The notes under the pieces are model-generated. The model ran no database searches. It was not told where the DNA came from and saw only the letters and a program-made list of their open reading frames with translations. Both the position numbers and the translations under genes were made by a program. This document shows, piece by piece, positions 35,496-43,735 of a stretch of 64,000 nucleotides of DNA (positions are counted from its first letter, which is position 1; every line of letters starts with the position of its first letter). Origin of the DNA: Solirubrobacterales bacterium (lineage in GTDB: Bacteria > Actinomycetota > Thermoleophilia > Solirubrobacterales > Solirubrobacteraceae); assembly GCA_019240115.1 (NCBI GenBank), contig JAFAYV010000087.1, positions 55,266-119,265 of the forward strand, in the 5' to 3' direction.

Positions 35496-35535
35496 TTGAC
35501 AAACCTAACGTAACACTGTTCTATAACGCTGTTAC
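35496..35535 (+). promoter_or_regulatory. TetR operator and promoter of the monooxygenase/MFS unit
   Basis: TTGACA at 35496-35501 is a good -35. TTCTAT (35519-35524) after 17 bp or TATAAC (35522-35527) after 20 bp could be the -10. An inverted repeat at 35510-35535 has arms GTAACA and TGTTAC and matches its reverse complement at 20 of 26 positions. It covers the -10, as expected for a repressor site. Confidence 0.65.
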
Positions 35536-35565
35536 AGAAAGAGTCCACGAGATCGGAGGCGCGAG

Positions 35566-35970
35566 GTGCCCACCCTGCCATGGACCGTTTGCCGCTACAC
35601 GCCCGACGATCAGGCCGCCCTGCACGTTCTTGCCTCAACGCTCCCGCTTGACCGCTACGGCGACGTGCCGCGGTTCATGCGCTGGGCGCTGCGCATCCGC
35701 CGTCAGCTCGCGCGCGCGGAAGGCTGCGCGGGCTATAGCCTGGACGCCTGGCTGACCCACAAGACGTTCTTCACGCTGTCGGCGTGGTCCAGCGCCGAGG
35801 CGATGAACGCGTTCGTCAACAGCGGCGATCATGCCCGCATGCTCACCGATATGGCCGGCCGCCTGGGCCAGTCAACGTTCGTGGAATCAACCGCAAGCGC
35901 AAGCCAGCTGCCGCTGGACTGGTCAGCCGCCAAGCGGCGTCTGGCCGACGCAGCCGCACAGCAAGGCTGA
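35566..35970 (+). CDS. Antibiotic-biosynthesis-monooxygenase-like (ferredoxin-like) small protein
   Basis: The 134-aa protein starts at GTG 35566. It has a pattern of RLRIRRQLARAEGCAGYSLDAWL, then KTFFTLSAWSSAEAMNAFVNS, as in small dimeric alpha/beta barrels of the ABM/DUF3291-like group. A role in handling the compound exported by the MFS transporter is plausible. It is 27 bp upstream of that transporter and shares the TetR-controlled promoter. Confidence 0.55.
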   Translation: MPTLPWTVCRYTPDDQAALHVLASTLPLDRYGDVPRFMRWALRIRRQLARAEGCAGYSLDAWLTHKTFFTLSAWSSAEAMNAFVNSGDHARMLTDMAGRLGQSTFVESTASASQLPLDWSAAKRRLADAAAQQG

Positions 35971-35997
35971 CAGCGAGAGGCTTCGGTCGGGAGACGG

Positions 35998-37527
35998 GTG
36001 AGTACCGTCCCGCCGCACCGTCGGGCGATTCTCGCTGCTGTGTGCCTGGCGACGTTTGCGATCAACATCGACACGACGATCATCAACGTCGCGCTCCCCT
36101 CGCTCACCCGGGAGCTCGGGGCTCAGACCACCGATCTGCAGTGGATCGTCGATGGCTACAGCCTCTCGTTCGCGGCGCTGGTGCTTGCGGCGGGAAGCCT
36201 GGGCGATCGCTATGGCAGGCGGCCGGCGCTGTTGATCGGCCTGCTCGGGTTCGCGGCCGCGAGCGCGGTCGGGGCGGTGTGCGCCAACCCGGGCCAGTTG
36301 ATCGCGGTGAGGTTTGTGATGGGAACGTTCGCCGCGTTGATCTTTCCGACCACGCTGTCGGTGATCACCAACACGTTCCCCGATCGCAAACAACGCGCCG
36401 CGGCGGTCGGGGTGTGGGGAGCGGTCACCGGGCTGGCGGTGGCGGTCGGGCCGGTGGTGGGTGGATTGTTGCTCACGGAGTTCAGCTGGCCGAGTGTATT
36501 CGTGGCGCTGGTACCCGTGGCCCTGATCGCTGCCACAGCGGTGTTCTTGGTGGTCCCGGAGTCGCGGGACCCGGCGACCCCGCTGCTCGACCGCCCGGGG
36601 CTCTTGACGGCCAGCGTCGCTGTCGGGTCGCTGGTCTACACCATCATCGAAGCTCCCACCCGCGGGTGGGCCTCGACACCGTCTCTTGTCGGGTTCGCGA
36701 CCGCGATCCTGAGCGGCATCGCGTTCGTGCTGATCGAGCGCGACAGCCCGCACCCGATGCTCGATGTGAGGCTGTTTGCCGAGCGCGCGTTCTCGGCGGC
36801 CAGCGGATCGGTCAGTGTCGCGTTCTTCTCGCTGTTTGGGTTCATCTTCCTTGTCACCCAGTACTTCCAGTTCATCCGCGGCTACGGAACCCTCTCCACC
36901 GGAGTGCGGATTCTGCCGGTCGCGCTCTCCCTCGGCGTCCTCTCCGTGATCGGCGCCAACCTTGCCGGGCGCCTGGGCACGCGCGTGATCGTATGCACCG
37001 GCCTGGTTCTGCTCGCCGCATCGTTCGCCTGGATCGCGCAGGACTCCGCGGCCGTTTCCTACGGAATCATCGTCGTTCAGATGCTGATGATGGGCTCGGC
37101 GCTGGGCTGCATCTCCACTCCGGCCACCGAATCGATCCTCAGCGTCCTACCCCCCGCCAAGGCGGGCGTCGGCTCGGCAGTCAACGACGCCACCCGCGAA
37201 ACCGGGGGCACACTCGGCGTCGCGGTCATCGGAAGCGTCTACACCTCGCTCTACGCCTCCAAGCTCGCCGAAGGCTTCAGTCAGCATCCACGCTCGGCGC
37301 TGCAAACCGCGAAGGCCTCGGTGGGAGCAGGCTATGCGCTCGCCCGTCACGCGCCCCTACCGATCCGTGACGAACTCCTCGGTCATGTGCAGAGCGCGTT
37401 CATGACCGGGTTTCACGCCGGCTGTTATGTCGCCGCCGGCGTCTGCGTGCTGGGCCTCATCGGCGCTCTCGCCCTCCCCGGCGCCGCCCCATCCAGCCGC
37501 GTTGTGGCTCCACCGGCCGTCGAGTAG
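35998..37527 (+). CDS. DHA2-family MFS drug exporter
   Basis: The 509-aa protein has about 14 membrane helices and DHA2 motifs: LQWIVDGYSLSFAALVLAAG in helices 1-2, GDRYGRRPALL in the first cytoplasmic loop, and the motif C region GAVTGLAVAVGPVVGG. These are proton antiporters that export drugs or metabolites. The GTG start at 35998 lies downstream of the monooxygenase-like gene, and the divergent TetR gene is the likely repressor. Confidence 0.9.
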   Translation: MSTVPPHRRAILAAVCLATFAINIDTTIINVALPSLTRELGAQTTDLQWIVDGYSLSFAALVLAAGSLGDRYGRRPALLIGLLGFAAASAVGAVCANPGQLIAVRFVMGTFAALIFPTTLSVITNTFPDRKQRAAAVGVWGAVTGLAVAVGPVVGGLLLTEFSWPSVFVALVPVALIAATAVFLVVPESRDPATPLLDRPGLLTASVAVGSLVYTIIEAPTRGWASTPSLVGFATAILSGIAFVLIERDSPHPMLDVRLFAERAFSAASGSVSVAFFSLFGFIFLVTQYFQFIRGYGTLSTGVRILPVALSLGVLSVIGANLAGRLGTRVIVCTGLVLLAASFAWIAQDSAAVSYGIIVVQMLMMGSALGCISTPATESILSVLPPAKAGVGSAVNDATRETGGTLGVAVIGSVYTSLYASKLAEGFSQHPRSALQTAKASVGAGYALARHAPLPIRDELLGHVQSAFMTGFHAGCYVAAGVCVLGLIGALALPGAAPSSRVVAPPAVE

Positions 37528-37529
37528 CA

Positions 37530-37862
37530 GTGCCGTCGTCGCCAGCGAACCGGCGGATCTTCGGTGGCGGTACCCCGAGCTCGGAGGTGGCCAGGTCCGC
37601 AGACGTTCCCCAACTCGCCGACGCGATCTACACGGTCACCGCGGCCGGCGACACCGCATCTGAGCTGTTCGCTCGCGCGCAGGCCGCGATCGACGCCGCG
37701 CACGCCGAGGGATCCCCATCAACCGCGATCTTTTCGCCCACGACCTCCGACTCGGATTCACTGAGACATGCCCATAGGAGTGGAAGCCAAGCGTCGCTGG
37801 ACAAGACAAACGAGCTCAGAGCGCGCCATGCTCGGGTAGTCACGTTTTTCACCTTTTCGTGA
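37530..37862 (+). CDS. Hypothetical protein, weakly GGDEF-tail-like
   Basis: The frame of 110 codons starts at a GTG 2 bp after the MFS stop. Residues about 37-60 (TAAGDTASELFARAQAAIDAAHAEG, in part) resemble the last helix of GGDEF domains, but no GGDEF motif or other signature is present. It could be a fragment or a chance frame. There is no clear Shine-Dalgarno sequence. Confidence 0.25.
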   Translation: MPSSPANRRIFGGGTPSSEVARSADVPQLADAIYTVTAAGDTASELFARAQAAIDAAHAEGSPSTAIFSPTTSDSDSLRHAHRSGSQASLDKTNELRARHARVVTFFTFS

Positions 37863-38044
37863 CCCGATACCGCCCCGGAGAGGCCTTCGAGCGCAATTGT
37901 GACTGGGCGGGCCATGAGGGCGGGTGTATAGGTCGGCGCGCGGGTGTGAAGTCCAGCAGTGAATGGCGGGGTTCTGTCAGCGACCCGCCCGGCAGCTCCC
38001 TGGCGCATGGGCTGCAGGGTCACCGGATTGCACCGGGCCGCCCG

Positions 38045-39031
38045 CTACCAATGGACGCCGCGGGTGGCCCGGCCGAAGGCGCGCTGCTCGACGTCGGCGA
38101 GCGCGCCGGTAGTGGTCGCCGGCACCCCGGGCTCGGCGGCCGAGACTTCGTCCTCGGGGAAGAGCTGGTAGGCACGGTTGACGAGCAGGTCCTGCGCGCC
38201 GGGGGCGAGCGCGTAGGTCAGCTGCCCGAGGCTGCCCAGCGGCGTGGCAACCCGCTTCGGCCGCTTGCGGATCGCCTCGCAGATCATGTCGGCGGCCCGC
38301 TCGGGGCTGAGCGTCGGCAGCCGGTCGTAGACCTTGGTGGGAGCGATCATCGGCGTGCGGACCAGCGGCATGTAGATCGTCGTCACGTGCACCCCGTCGC
38401 CGATGATCTCGGGCCCGATCGAGCGTGAGAAAGCGTCGAGCGCCGCCTTGGAGGCCAGATAGGCCGCGAAGCGGGGCGTGTTGACCTGCAGGCCGATCGT
38501 CGAGATGTTCACGATGTGGCCCGACCCGCGCTCGCGCATCGTCGGCAGCAGGTCGAGGATGAGCTTGACCGGCGCGAAGTAGTTGAGCTGCATCGTGCGC
38601 TGGTAGTCGTGGAACCGGTGGTAGGACCGGTTGACCGAGCGCCGGATCGACTTGCCCGCGTTGTTGATCAGGATGTCGACGTGGTCGTGGGTCTCCAGGA
38701 TCTCGATCGCCATCCGGTCGACGTCCTGCGGATCGGTGAGGTCGCATGCGTGGACGTGCGCCTCGCCGCCCTCGGCCGCCACCTCGTCGGCCACCTGCTC
38801 GAGCTTCTCGCGCGTGCGCGCGACGAGCAGCACCACCCCGCCCGCTGCCCCGATCTGCCGCGCGGCGGAGGCGCCGATGCCCGATGACGCCCCGGTGATC
38901 AGCACCACGCGCCCCCTGACCGCGCCGCGCAGCGAGCGCGCCAGCAGCCCCCCGGCTCCGGGAATACGCTGCCCGAACGCCCGCAGCGTCCGCGCTCCGT
39001 CGAGCGCGAGGTCGGTCAGATCAGGGGCCAT
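38045..39031 (-). CDS. Short-chain dehydrogenase/reductase with N-terminal extension
   Basis: The 328-aa protein has a 40-residue extension, then VLITGASSGIG (TGASSGIG 46-53), NNAG (123-126), Ser177 in VNISTIG, and Tyr191/Lys195 in YLASK, the full classical SDR catalytic set. The long C-terminal part (TLSPERAADMICEAIRKRP, about 255-275) resembles the reductase domain of acyl-CoA/fatty-acid reductases. Its substrate is likely a lipid ketone or fatty aldehyde, by resemblance only. It stands alone on the minus strand. Confidence 0.85.
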   Translation of the reverse strand: MAPDLTDLALDGARTLRAFGQRIPGAGGLLARSLRGAVRGRVVLITGASSGIGASAARQIGAAGGVVLLVARTREKLEQVADEVAAEGGEAHVHACDLTDPQDVDRMAIEILETHDHVDILINNAGKSIRRSVNRSYHRFHDYQRTMQLNYFAPVKLILDLLPTMRERGSGHIVNISTIGLQVNTPRFAAYLASKAALDAFSRSIGPEIIGDGVHVTTIYMPLVRTPMIAPTKVYDRLPTLSPERAADMICEAIRKRPKRVATPLGSLGQLTYALAPGAQDLLVNRAYQLFPEDEVSAAEPGVPATTTGALADVEQRAFGRATRGVHW

Positions 39032-39212
39032 GCTCGCCCGGCTGTTCGGTGCGCCGTGTCAGGACCCCGTCCTTCCCCCTCGCCGGCTTGGGCACGGCGC
39101 TCTCCTCTCGTTGAACGGGGCGAGCATATAGGCCTCGCTCCGAGGCGTCCACGCCTCCCGACGCACCGACGGACGCGGTGGCGGCCGCGGTGGCGGCCGC
39201 GTCGGTCGGTGA

Positions 39213-40967
39213 TCAGCGCCGCGTGCCGAGCTTACGGACGAGCACCTCCACCGATCGCTCGAGCTCACCGATCGTCGCCTTCTCGACGCTTGAGATCCCG
39301 ACCTGGCGATTCAGCCAGGCGTTGATCTCCCGGTGGCTGGTGCCGTCGCGCCGGCGCACCTCGGACACGAGCCGGTGGCGCTCGTCGCGCAGCCGCGCTC
39401 GCCGTTCGAACGCCGGCGCAGAGCGCCTAGCCGCCTCGGGGGCGGAATCCGCGGCCGACTCGGCCTCGAGCGTCGAGCCGGCGGTGGCCGCGTGCGGCGC
39501 GGTCGTGACCGCCGGCGTCGCGGTCGGCCAGGACGCGGACGCCGACGCCGGTGCCGCTCCCGGCCAGGACACGGACGCCGACGCGGGTGCCGCCCCCGGC
39601 CAGGGCACGGACGCCGACGCGGATGGCGTTGGCGCCGGCGGCCCTCCGAACAGCGTCATCTGTGCCGCCACGTCGGCGGCCACGGGCACGAACTCGTGCG
39701 GCGGGCTGCGCTCGGTTCCCCGGCGCTCGGCGCGCTCCTCGAGGTCCTCCCCGGCGCCCTCGCCCGGGCCGCGCAGCGAGCGGCGCAGCTCCTGTTCGAT
39801 CGTCGCCGCGTGATCGCGCAGGACTGGATCGGCGGGCACGTACAGCCAGCTCGGCTCCAGCGGCCGCCCGGAGAGCGTGCGCACGAACCGGCCGACGATC
39901 TGGCGGAAGATGAGCGGCGTCTTGGCGGCGGTGGCGTAGACGCCGACGCGCAGCCGGGGGATGTCGACTCCTTCGGAGACCATGTTGACCGCCACGATCC
40001 ACGGGTCCGTCGAGCCGGTGAACGCCGCCAGCTGCTCCGCCGCCCGCTGCTCGGCGTGAAGCACGACGAGCGGCGCGCGGCCGGTTGCCTCGCGCAGCAG
40101 CTTGGCAATTCGGCGGGCATGGTCGGAGTCGGCGGCGACGACGAGGCCGCCCGCCTCGCGATGGCCCGCGCGACGGATCGCCCGCAGCTTCTCGTCGGCC
40201 TCGCGCAGGATGCGCGGCAGCCCCTCGGGCAGCTCGGTCGAGATCGCGGTCCGATAGCGGCGGCTGGCCTCCCGCGTCGAGAGCACGGTCTCGAAGCTCG
40301 ACTCGATCACGTCGTCGCCGCTGCGCCAGGACAGCATGCCGTCGTAGGCGACGAAGCACACGGGCCGGCAGACGCCGTCGGCGATGGCCTGCGCGTAGTC
40401 GTAGGACACGTCGGGCTCGGCCACTCCGTCGGCGTCGTAGCTGACCCCCGGGATCCGCGTCGCGTCCGAGCGAAACGGCGTGCCCGACAGCAGCAGCCAG
40501 CGCGTGGTCTGCGCGAACGCCCTGGCGAACGCCGTCCCCCAGGTCAGGTCCTCGCCCAGGTGATGGGCCTCGTCGGCGATCAGCAGCGTGCGCCGCGGTA
40601 GCGCGCGCGTCCAGCGCGACGGGGAGCGGGCGATGCGGGCATAGGTGACGGCCACGCCGTGGAACCCCGCGGGCGGCCGAGGCGAATCGACATCCGGCGC
40701 CAGGTCGAGGCCGATCGCGTGCGCCGCTCGGGCCCACTGGCGGGTCAGCGGCGCGGTCGGGCAGGCGACGACGACCGCCCCCGCTGACCCGGCCTGCAGC
40801 TGCCGGCGCGCCAGCTCCAGGGCGGGTCTCGTCTTGCCCGCTCCCGGGGCCGCGGAGATCAGGAACGGCCGGGCGGGATCGGCTTCCCAGCCGGCCAGCT
40901 CGTCGAGGGTCCGCTGCTGCCAGCGGCGCAGGCCGGTCGGGATCGATGACGGTCGCGGGATGGACAC
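39213..40967 (-). CDS. DEAD/DEAH-type superfamily 2 helicase, divergent from imuB
   Basis: The 584-aa protein has SF2 motifs: SAAPGAGKTRPALEL (Walker A), LLIADEAHHLGED (DEAH-type Walker B), LLSGTPFRSD (motif III), NMVSEGVDIPRLRVGV and IFRQIVGRFVR (motifs V and VI). The tail after residue 410 carries three 12-residue ASASVPWPGAAP-like repeats, then a charged coiled region. The GTG at 40967 is chosen. The frame is open to an ATG at 41048 that would lie inside the SOS box of the divergent imuB gene, and it may be the real start. Damage-induced DNA unwinding is plausible from this position. Confidence 0.82.
   Translation of the reverse strand: MSIPRPSSIPTGLRRWQQRTLDELAGWEADPARPFLISAAPGAGKTRPALELARRQLQAGSAGAVVVACPTAPLTRQWARAAHAIGLDLAPDVDSPRPPAGFHGVAVTYARIARSPSRWTRALPRRTLLIADEAHHLGEDLTWGTAFARAFAQTTRWLLLSGTPFRSDATRIPGVSYDADGVAEPDVSYDYAQAIADGVCRPVCFVAYDGMLSWRSGDDVIESSFETVLSTREASRRYRTAISTELPEGLPRILREADEKLRAIRRAGHREAGGLVVAADSDHARRIAKLLREATGRAPLVVLHAEQRAAEQLAAFTGSTDPWIVAVNMVSEGVDIPRLRVGVYATAAKTPLIFRQIVGRFVRTLSGRPLEPSWLYVPADPVLRDHAATIEQELRRSLRGPGEGAGEDLEERAERRGTERSPPHEFVPVAADVAAQMTLFGGPPAPTPSASASVPWPGAAPASASVSWPGAAPASASASWPTATPAVTTAPHAATAGSTLEAESAADSAPEAARRSAPAFERRARLRDERHRLVSEVRRRDGTSHREINAWLNRQVGISSVEKATIGELERSVEVLVRKLGTRR
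39525..39640 (-). repeat. 36-bp in-frame tandem repeat in the helicase gene
   Basis: Three copies of a 36-bp unit encode ASASVPWPGAAP, ASASVSWPGAAP and ASASASWPTATP. They form a flexible linker between the helicase core and its C-terminal helical region. Confidence 0.7.
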
Positions 40968-41041
40968 GGGCCGGGCATGGTGCCCGACGCGTCGGACGAA
41001 CCACGAGGCCGTCGCACTGAGATGTCCATCCGGGATCGATG

Positions 41042-41055
41042 CGAACATGTGTTCG
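41042..41055. promoter_or_regulatory. SOS box (LexA operator) at imuB
   Basis: CGAACATGTGTTCG fits the actinobacterial LexA consensus CGAAC-N4-GTTCG, with arms CGAACA/TGTTCG. It ends 3 bp before the imuB ATG and lies 75 bp before the chosen start of the divergent helicase. The same 17-bp sequence occurs at the dnaE2 start. Confidence 0.9.
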
Positions 41056-41058
41056 ACC

Positions 41059-42366
41059 ATGATCGTCTGCGTCCTGATCCCGCGCCTCGCCCTGACCACC
41101 GCCGTCGGCGATCGCGCGGAGCTGCTGCGCGAGCCGATCGCGCTCGCACCCGAGCCCGGCGGCACACAGCAAGTGGGCGAGGTGTCGCTCGCCGCCGAGG
41201 CCTTTGGCGTGCGTCCGGAGATGCGCCTGGGCGAAGCGCTGGCGCGCTGCCCGACGCTGACCCTCATGCCTCCCGACCCGGCCGGGGTGGCGGACATCTG
41301 GGAGCGCCTGCTGGTGCGCCTGGAGTCGATGGGAGCCGCGGTCGAGCCCGACCGCCCAGGGCTGGTGTGCTTCGACGCGCGGGGCCTGTTGCGATTGCAC
41401 GGCGGGGTGGACGGGGTGCTGGCGGCCGCTCACGGTGCGCTGCGCTTTCCCGCCCGCTACGGGATTGCCCCCACGCGCTTTGCCGCCGTCGCAGCGGCCA
41501 CGCGCGCGCGAACGCGCCGGCCGGAGATCGTCGCCGGTCCTCCGGGGCTCCGGGGCGAGGCTCGCGGCGGAGCGCGCGAGACCCGGGCGCCGGGCGGTAG
41601 GCCAGATGACGCGCCGGGGTCGCGGGTTGCCCGTGGGGGCGATGTCGGGGGCGAGGGGCGGCGATGGGCGCGCGCCTACCTCGCCCCCCTGCCAGTGGCG
41701 CTCCTGCGAGCTCGGCCGGCGCTCGCCGAGCTGCCCGAGGCGCTCGAGCGGCTGGGGATCGCGACCCTGGGCGAGCTGGCGGCGCTGCCCGCGGCGGCGC
41801 TGGCCGATCGCTTCGGCGCGTTGGGGCTGCTCGCCCACAAGCTCGCCTGCGGAGGCGACAGCGAGCTCTCCCCGCGGCCGGCGAGCGAGCTGGTGCGCGA
41901 GGCGCTCGACCTTCCCGAGGCCGTGTCCGGCATGCAGCTCGAGCGGGGCCTGGGGCTGCTCATCGACCGGTTGCTGGCCCGCCGCGAACGTCGTGGACAC
42001 ACGCTGCGGGCGGTGGTGATCTCCGCCGTGCTGGTCGAGCGGGGGGGAACCTGGCGCAAGCCGGTCGTGTTCCGCGAGGCGCTGGCCGATCCGGTCCGGA
42101 TGCGCTCGGCGCTCGCCCCGCACCTGGCGCTGATGCCCGCGCCGGCGGAGCGGCTGCGGCTCGCCGTCGAGCGCTTCGGTCCGCCGGCCGCAGACCAGCG
42201 CGCCCTGCTCGACGATCCCGCCGCTGCGCGGGCCGCGCGCTTGCGCGAGGCGATTCGCCAGGCGCGGACCGTCGCCGGTCCCGACGCCGCGCTGCGGGTG
42301 CTGGAGGTCGATCCCGATTCGCGTCTGCCCGAGCGCCGGGCGGTGCTGACGCCGTTCGAGGGATGA
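41059..42366 (+). CDS. imuB: ImuB-like Y-family polymerase homologue (mutasome subunit)
   Basis: The 435-aa protein has the Y-family fold order: a palm-like start (MIVCVLIPRLALTTAVGD), AAEAFGVRPEMRLGEALARCP, then VCFDARGLLRLHGG and the little-finger region. The metal-binding DxD and SxDE motifs of active DinB enzymes are absent, so it is probably non-catalytic like ImuB, which recruits DnaE2 to the sliding clamp for mutagenic bypass. A Gly/Arg-rich insertion sits at about residues 160-195. ATG 41059 lies 3 bp after the SOS box, with no room for a normal Shine-Dalgarno sequence. No ImuA'-type gene is seen here. Confidence 0.85.
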   Translation: MIVCVLIPRLALTTAVGDRAELLREPIALAPEPGGTQQVGEVSLAAEAFGVRPEMRLGEALARCPTLTLMPPDPAGVADIWERLLVRLESMGAAVEPDRPGLVCFDARGLLRLHGGVDGVLAAAHGALRFPARYGIAPTRFAAVAAATRARTRRPEIVAGPPGLRGEARGGARETRAPGGRPDDAPGSRVARGGDVGGEGRRWARAYLAPLPVALLRARPALAELPEALERLGIATLGELAALPAAALADRFGALGLLAHKLACGGDSELSPRPASELVREALDLPEAVSGMQLERGLGLLIDRLLARRERRGHTLRAVVISAVLVERGGTWRKPVVFREALADPVRMRSALAPHLALMPAPAERLRLAVERFGPPAADQRALLDDPAAARAARLREAIRQARTVAGPDAALRVLEVDPDSRLPERRAVLTPFEG

Positions 42367-42532
42367 TGCTTTACACGATCATCGTGGTTTCCTTCAGACT
42401 CTGTGTAAGGATGGCGTGGCCGCTTGGGTGGTGGGATGGAGGGCGGTGCTCAAGCGAGCGGGTGAAAGCCACGCAGGTACTCCCTGAGCAGCGGGTTGAC
42501 GATGCGCCAGTCGCCTCGGAGGATGTGTAAGC
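42367..42532. other. imuB/small-gene intergenic region with a possible ATPase-gene remnant
   Basis: The first 45 bp are less GC-rich and hold a loose inverted repeat TTACAC (42371-42376) / GTGTAA (42403-42408). The rest includes an antisense open segment, described separately, and the GGAGG (42518-42522) of the next gene. Confidence 0.4.
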
Positions 42533-42533
42533 G
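42450..42533 (-). pseudogene. Possible C-terminal tail of an AAA-type ATPase gene
   Basis: On the minus strand a segment ending at a stop (42450-42452) reads RLHILRGDWRIVNPLLREYLRG followed by FHPLA, in two pieces here for brevity. The form WRIVNPLLREYLRG is like the winged-helix end of actinobacterial/archaeal AAA ATPases. Nothing upstream continues the domain, so it would be an isolated remnant. The evidence is short and uncertain. Confidence 0.3.
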
Positions 42534-42775
42534 TGGCGGGGCCGCGCCGCTTGGCGGTGCCGCGGACCGCGACCGTGCGGGCGGGTGAGGGAGGACGGCC
42601 GCAGGTCGTCGACGGCCGCGAGGTCGACGCCGTGCGGGAATCGTGGCTGATCGAGGACCGGTGGTGGACCGAGCGGCCGCTGCGGCGTCGGTACTGGGAG
42701 ATCGTGACCACCTGCGGGCGCAACGAGGTCGTCTTCCACGATCTGCTCGACGATCGATGGTGGCGCCAGCGGTGA
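42533..42775 (+). CDS. Small imuB-linked protein, DUF6504-like
   Basis: The 80-aa protein from GTG 42533 has GGAGG 10 nt upstream. Its core VDAVRESWLIEDRWWTERPLRRRYWEI ends with VVFHDLLDDRWWRQR. It resembles the small Trp/Arg-rich proteins (DUF6504-like) that sit between imuB and dnaE2 in many actinobacteria, which I recall as family knowledge and could not check. Here it follows imuB by 166 bp while dnaE2 has moved 6.8 kb away, so it probably belongs to the same SOS-induced message as imuB. Confidence 0.6.
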   Translation: MAGPRRLAVPRTATVRAGEGGRPQVVDGREVDAVRESWLIEDRWWTERPLRRRYWEIVTTCGRNEVVFHDLLDDRWWRQR

Positions 42776-42906
42776 CACTCGCTGACATGCAGTCGAGCGT
42801 CAGGTCAGCTGCACGCCCGCAACCGGGGTCAAGACACGTGCGCGGGCCGTTCGCGGTAGACCGAGCCGTCCCCGGTCGCATGGGACGAGCGGCCGCATCG
42901 CGTCGC

Positions 42907-43722
42907 TCATCGAGCGCGTGTGGGCCGACGCTGGGCGCGGTGCGGCTCCCAGCGAAACAGCGCGACGGCCGCGATGAGTCCACCGATCGTCCAGCCGGCG
43001 AGCACGAGCACGTCGTGCGCGGGCAACGGGCCTGCGCGGTGGTGCAGCGCGCTGGCGGCGCCGTTGATCAGCGGCTGGGCGGGTAGGTAGCGCGCAAGCG
43101 TCGAGAGCCAGTGCGGCTCGGTGATCTGCCCGATCACGCCGGAGACGATGATCACGGGAAAGTAGATCAGGATCATGATCCCGCCGGCGGCGTCGACGGT
43201 CGGGATCACGCTGGTGACCGCGGTCGCGGTCGCCGCCCACGCGGCCGAGCCGAGGATGAACACGATGACGAGGTCGAGCGCGCCGAGCGCGGTGATCGGG
43301 GTGTTGTAGAGAAGCGCGCCGACGGCCACCGTGGCCGCGCCCGCGGCGACCGCGACGAGCGTGGTCGCGACGATCCGGGCCAGGAAGTAGGCCCAGCGCG
43401 GCAGCGGGGTCGCTTTCCAGCGCTTGAGGATGCCGGCTTCGCGGGCGGCGACCAACCGGATCCCGTAGGTGTTCCAGGCGGTCAGGGTCAGTCCGAACGT
43501 GGCGCGGCTGGCGACCGAGAGCGCGCTGGCGTGGCCGTGGCTGGCGGAGCTGATCAGCAGGATGACCGGCAGGCCGACGCCGATCACGATCGCGCGGCCC
43601 TTCGCGAGCAGCCGTGCCTGATAGCTGATCTGGGCGGCCAGCAGGGCGAGGACGCTCGGAAGCCGGGTGGTGTTGGTCTCGGGTATTGGGGTGGGCGCGG
43701 CTGGTTGGGTGAGGTCGGTCAT
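42907..43722 (-). CDS. ABC-2 type transporter permease
   Basis: The 271-aa protein has six predicted helices and the ABC-2 pattern: the loop REAGILKRWKATPLPRWAYFLARI after helix 2, and a last cluster of helices with PVIIVSGVIG. It is the membrane half of a drug or lipid exporter with the ATPase encoded 13 bp upstream. The operon is led by a MarR gene. Confidence 0.88.
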   Translation of the reverse strand: MTDLTQPAAPTPIPETNTTRLPSVLALLAAQISYQARLLAKGRAIVIGVGLPVILLISSASHGHASALSVASRATFGLTLTAWNTYGIRLVAAREAGILKRWKATPLPRWAYFLARIVATTLVAVAAGAATVAVGALLYNTPITALGALDLVIVFILGSAAWAATATAVTSVIPTVDAAGGIMILIYFPVIIVSGVIGQITEPHWLSTLARYLPAQPLINGAASALHHRAGPLPAHDVLVLAGWTIGGLIAAVALFRWEPHRAQRRPTRAR

Positions 43723-43735
43723 TCGGGTCGTCTTC

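Noticed and set aside
39427..42123. Nearly 900-codon minus-strand frame over helicase and imuB
   Set aside because: No domain; it crosses both real genes and the SOS box.
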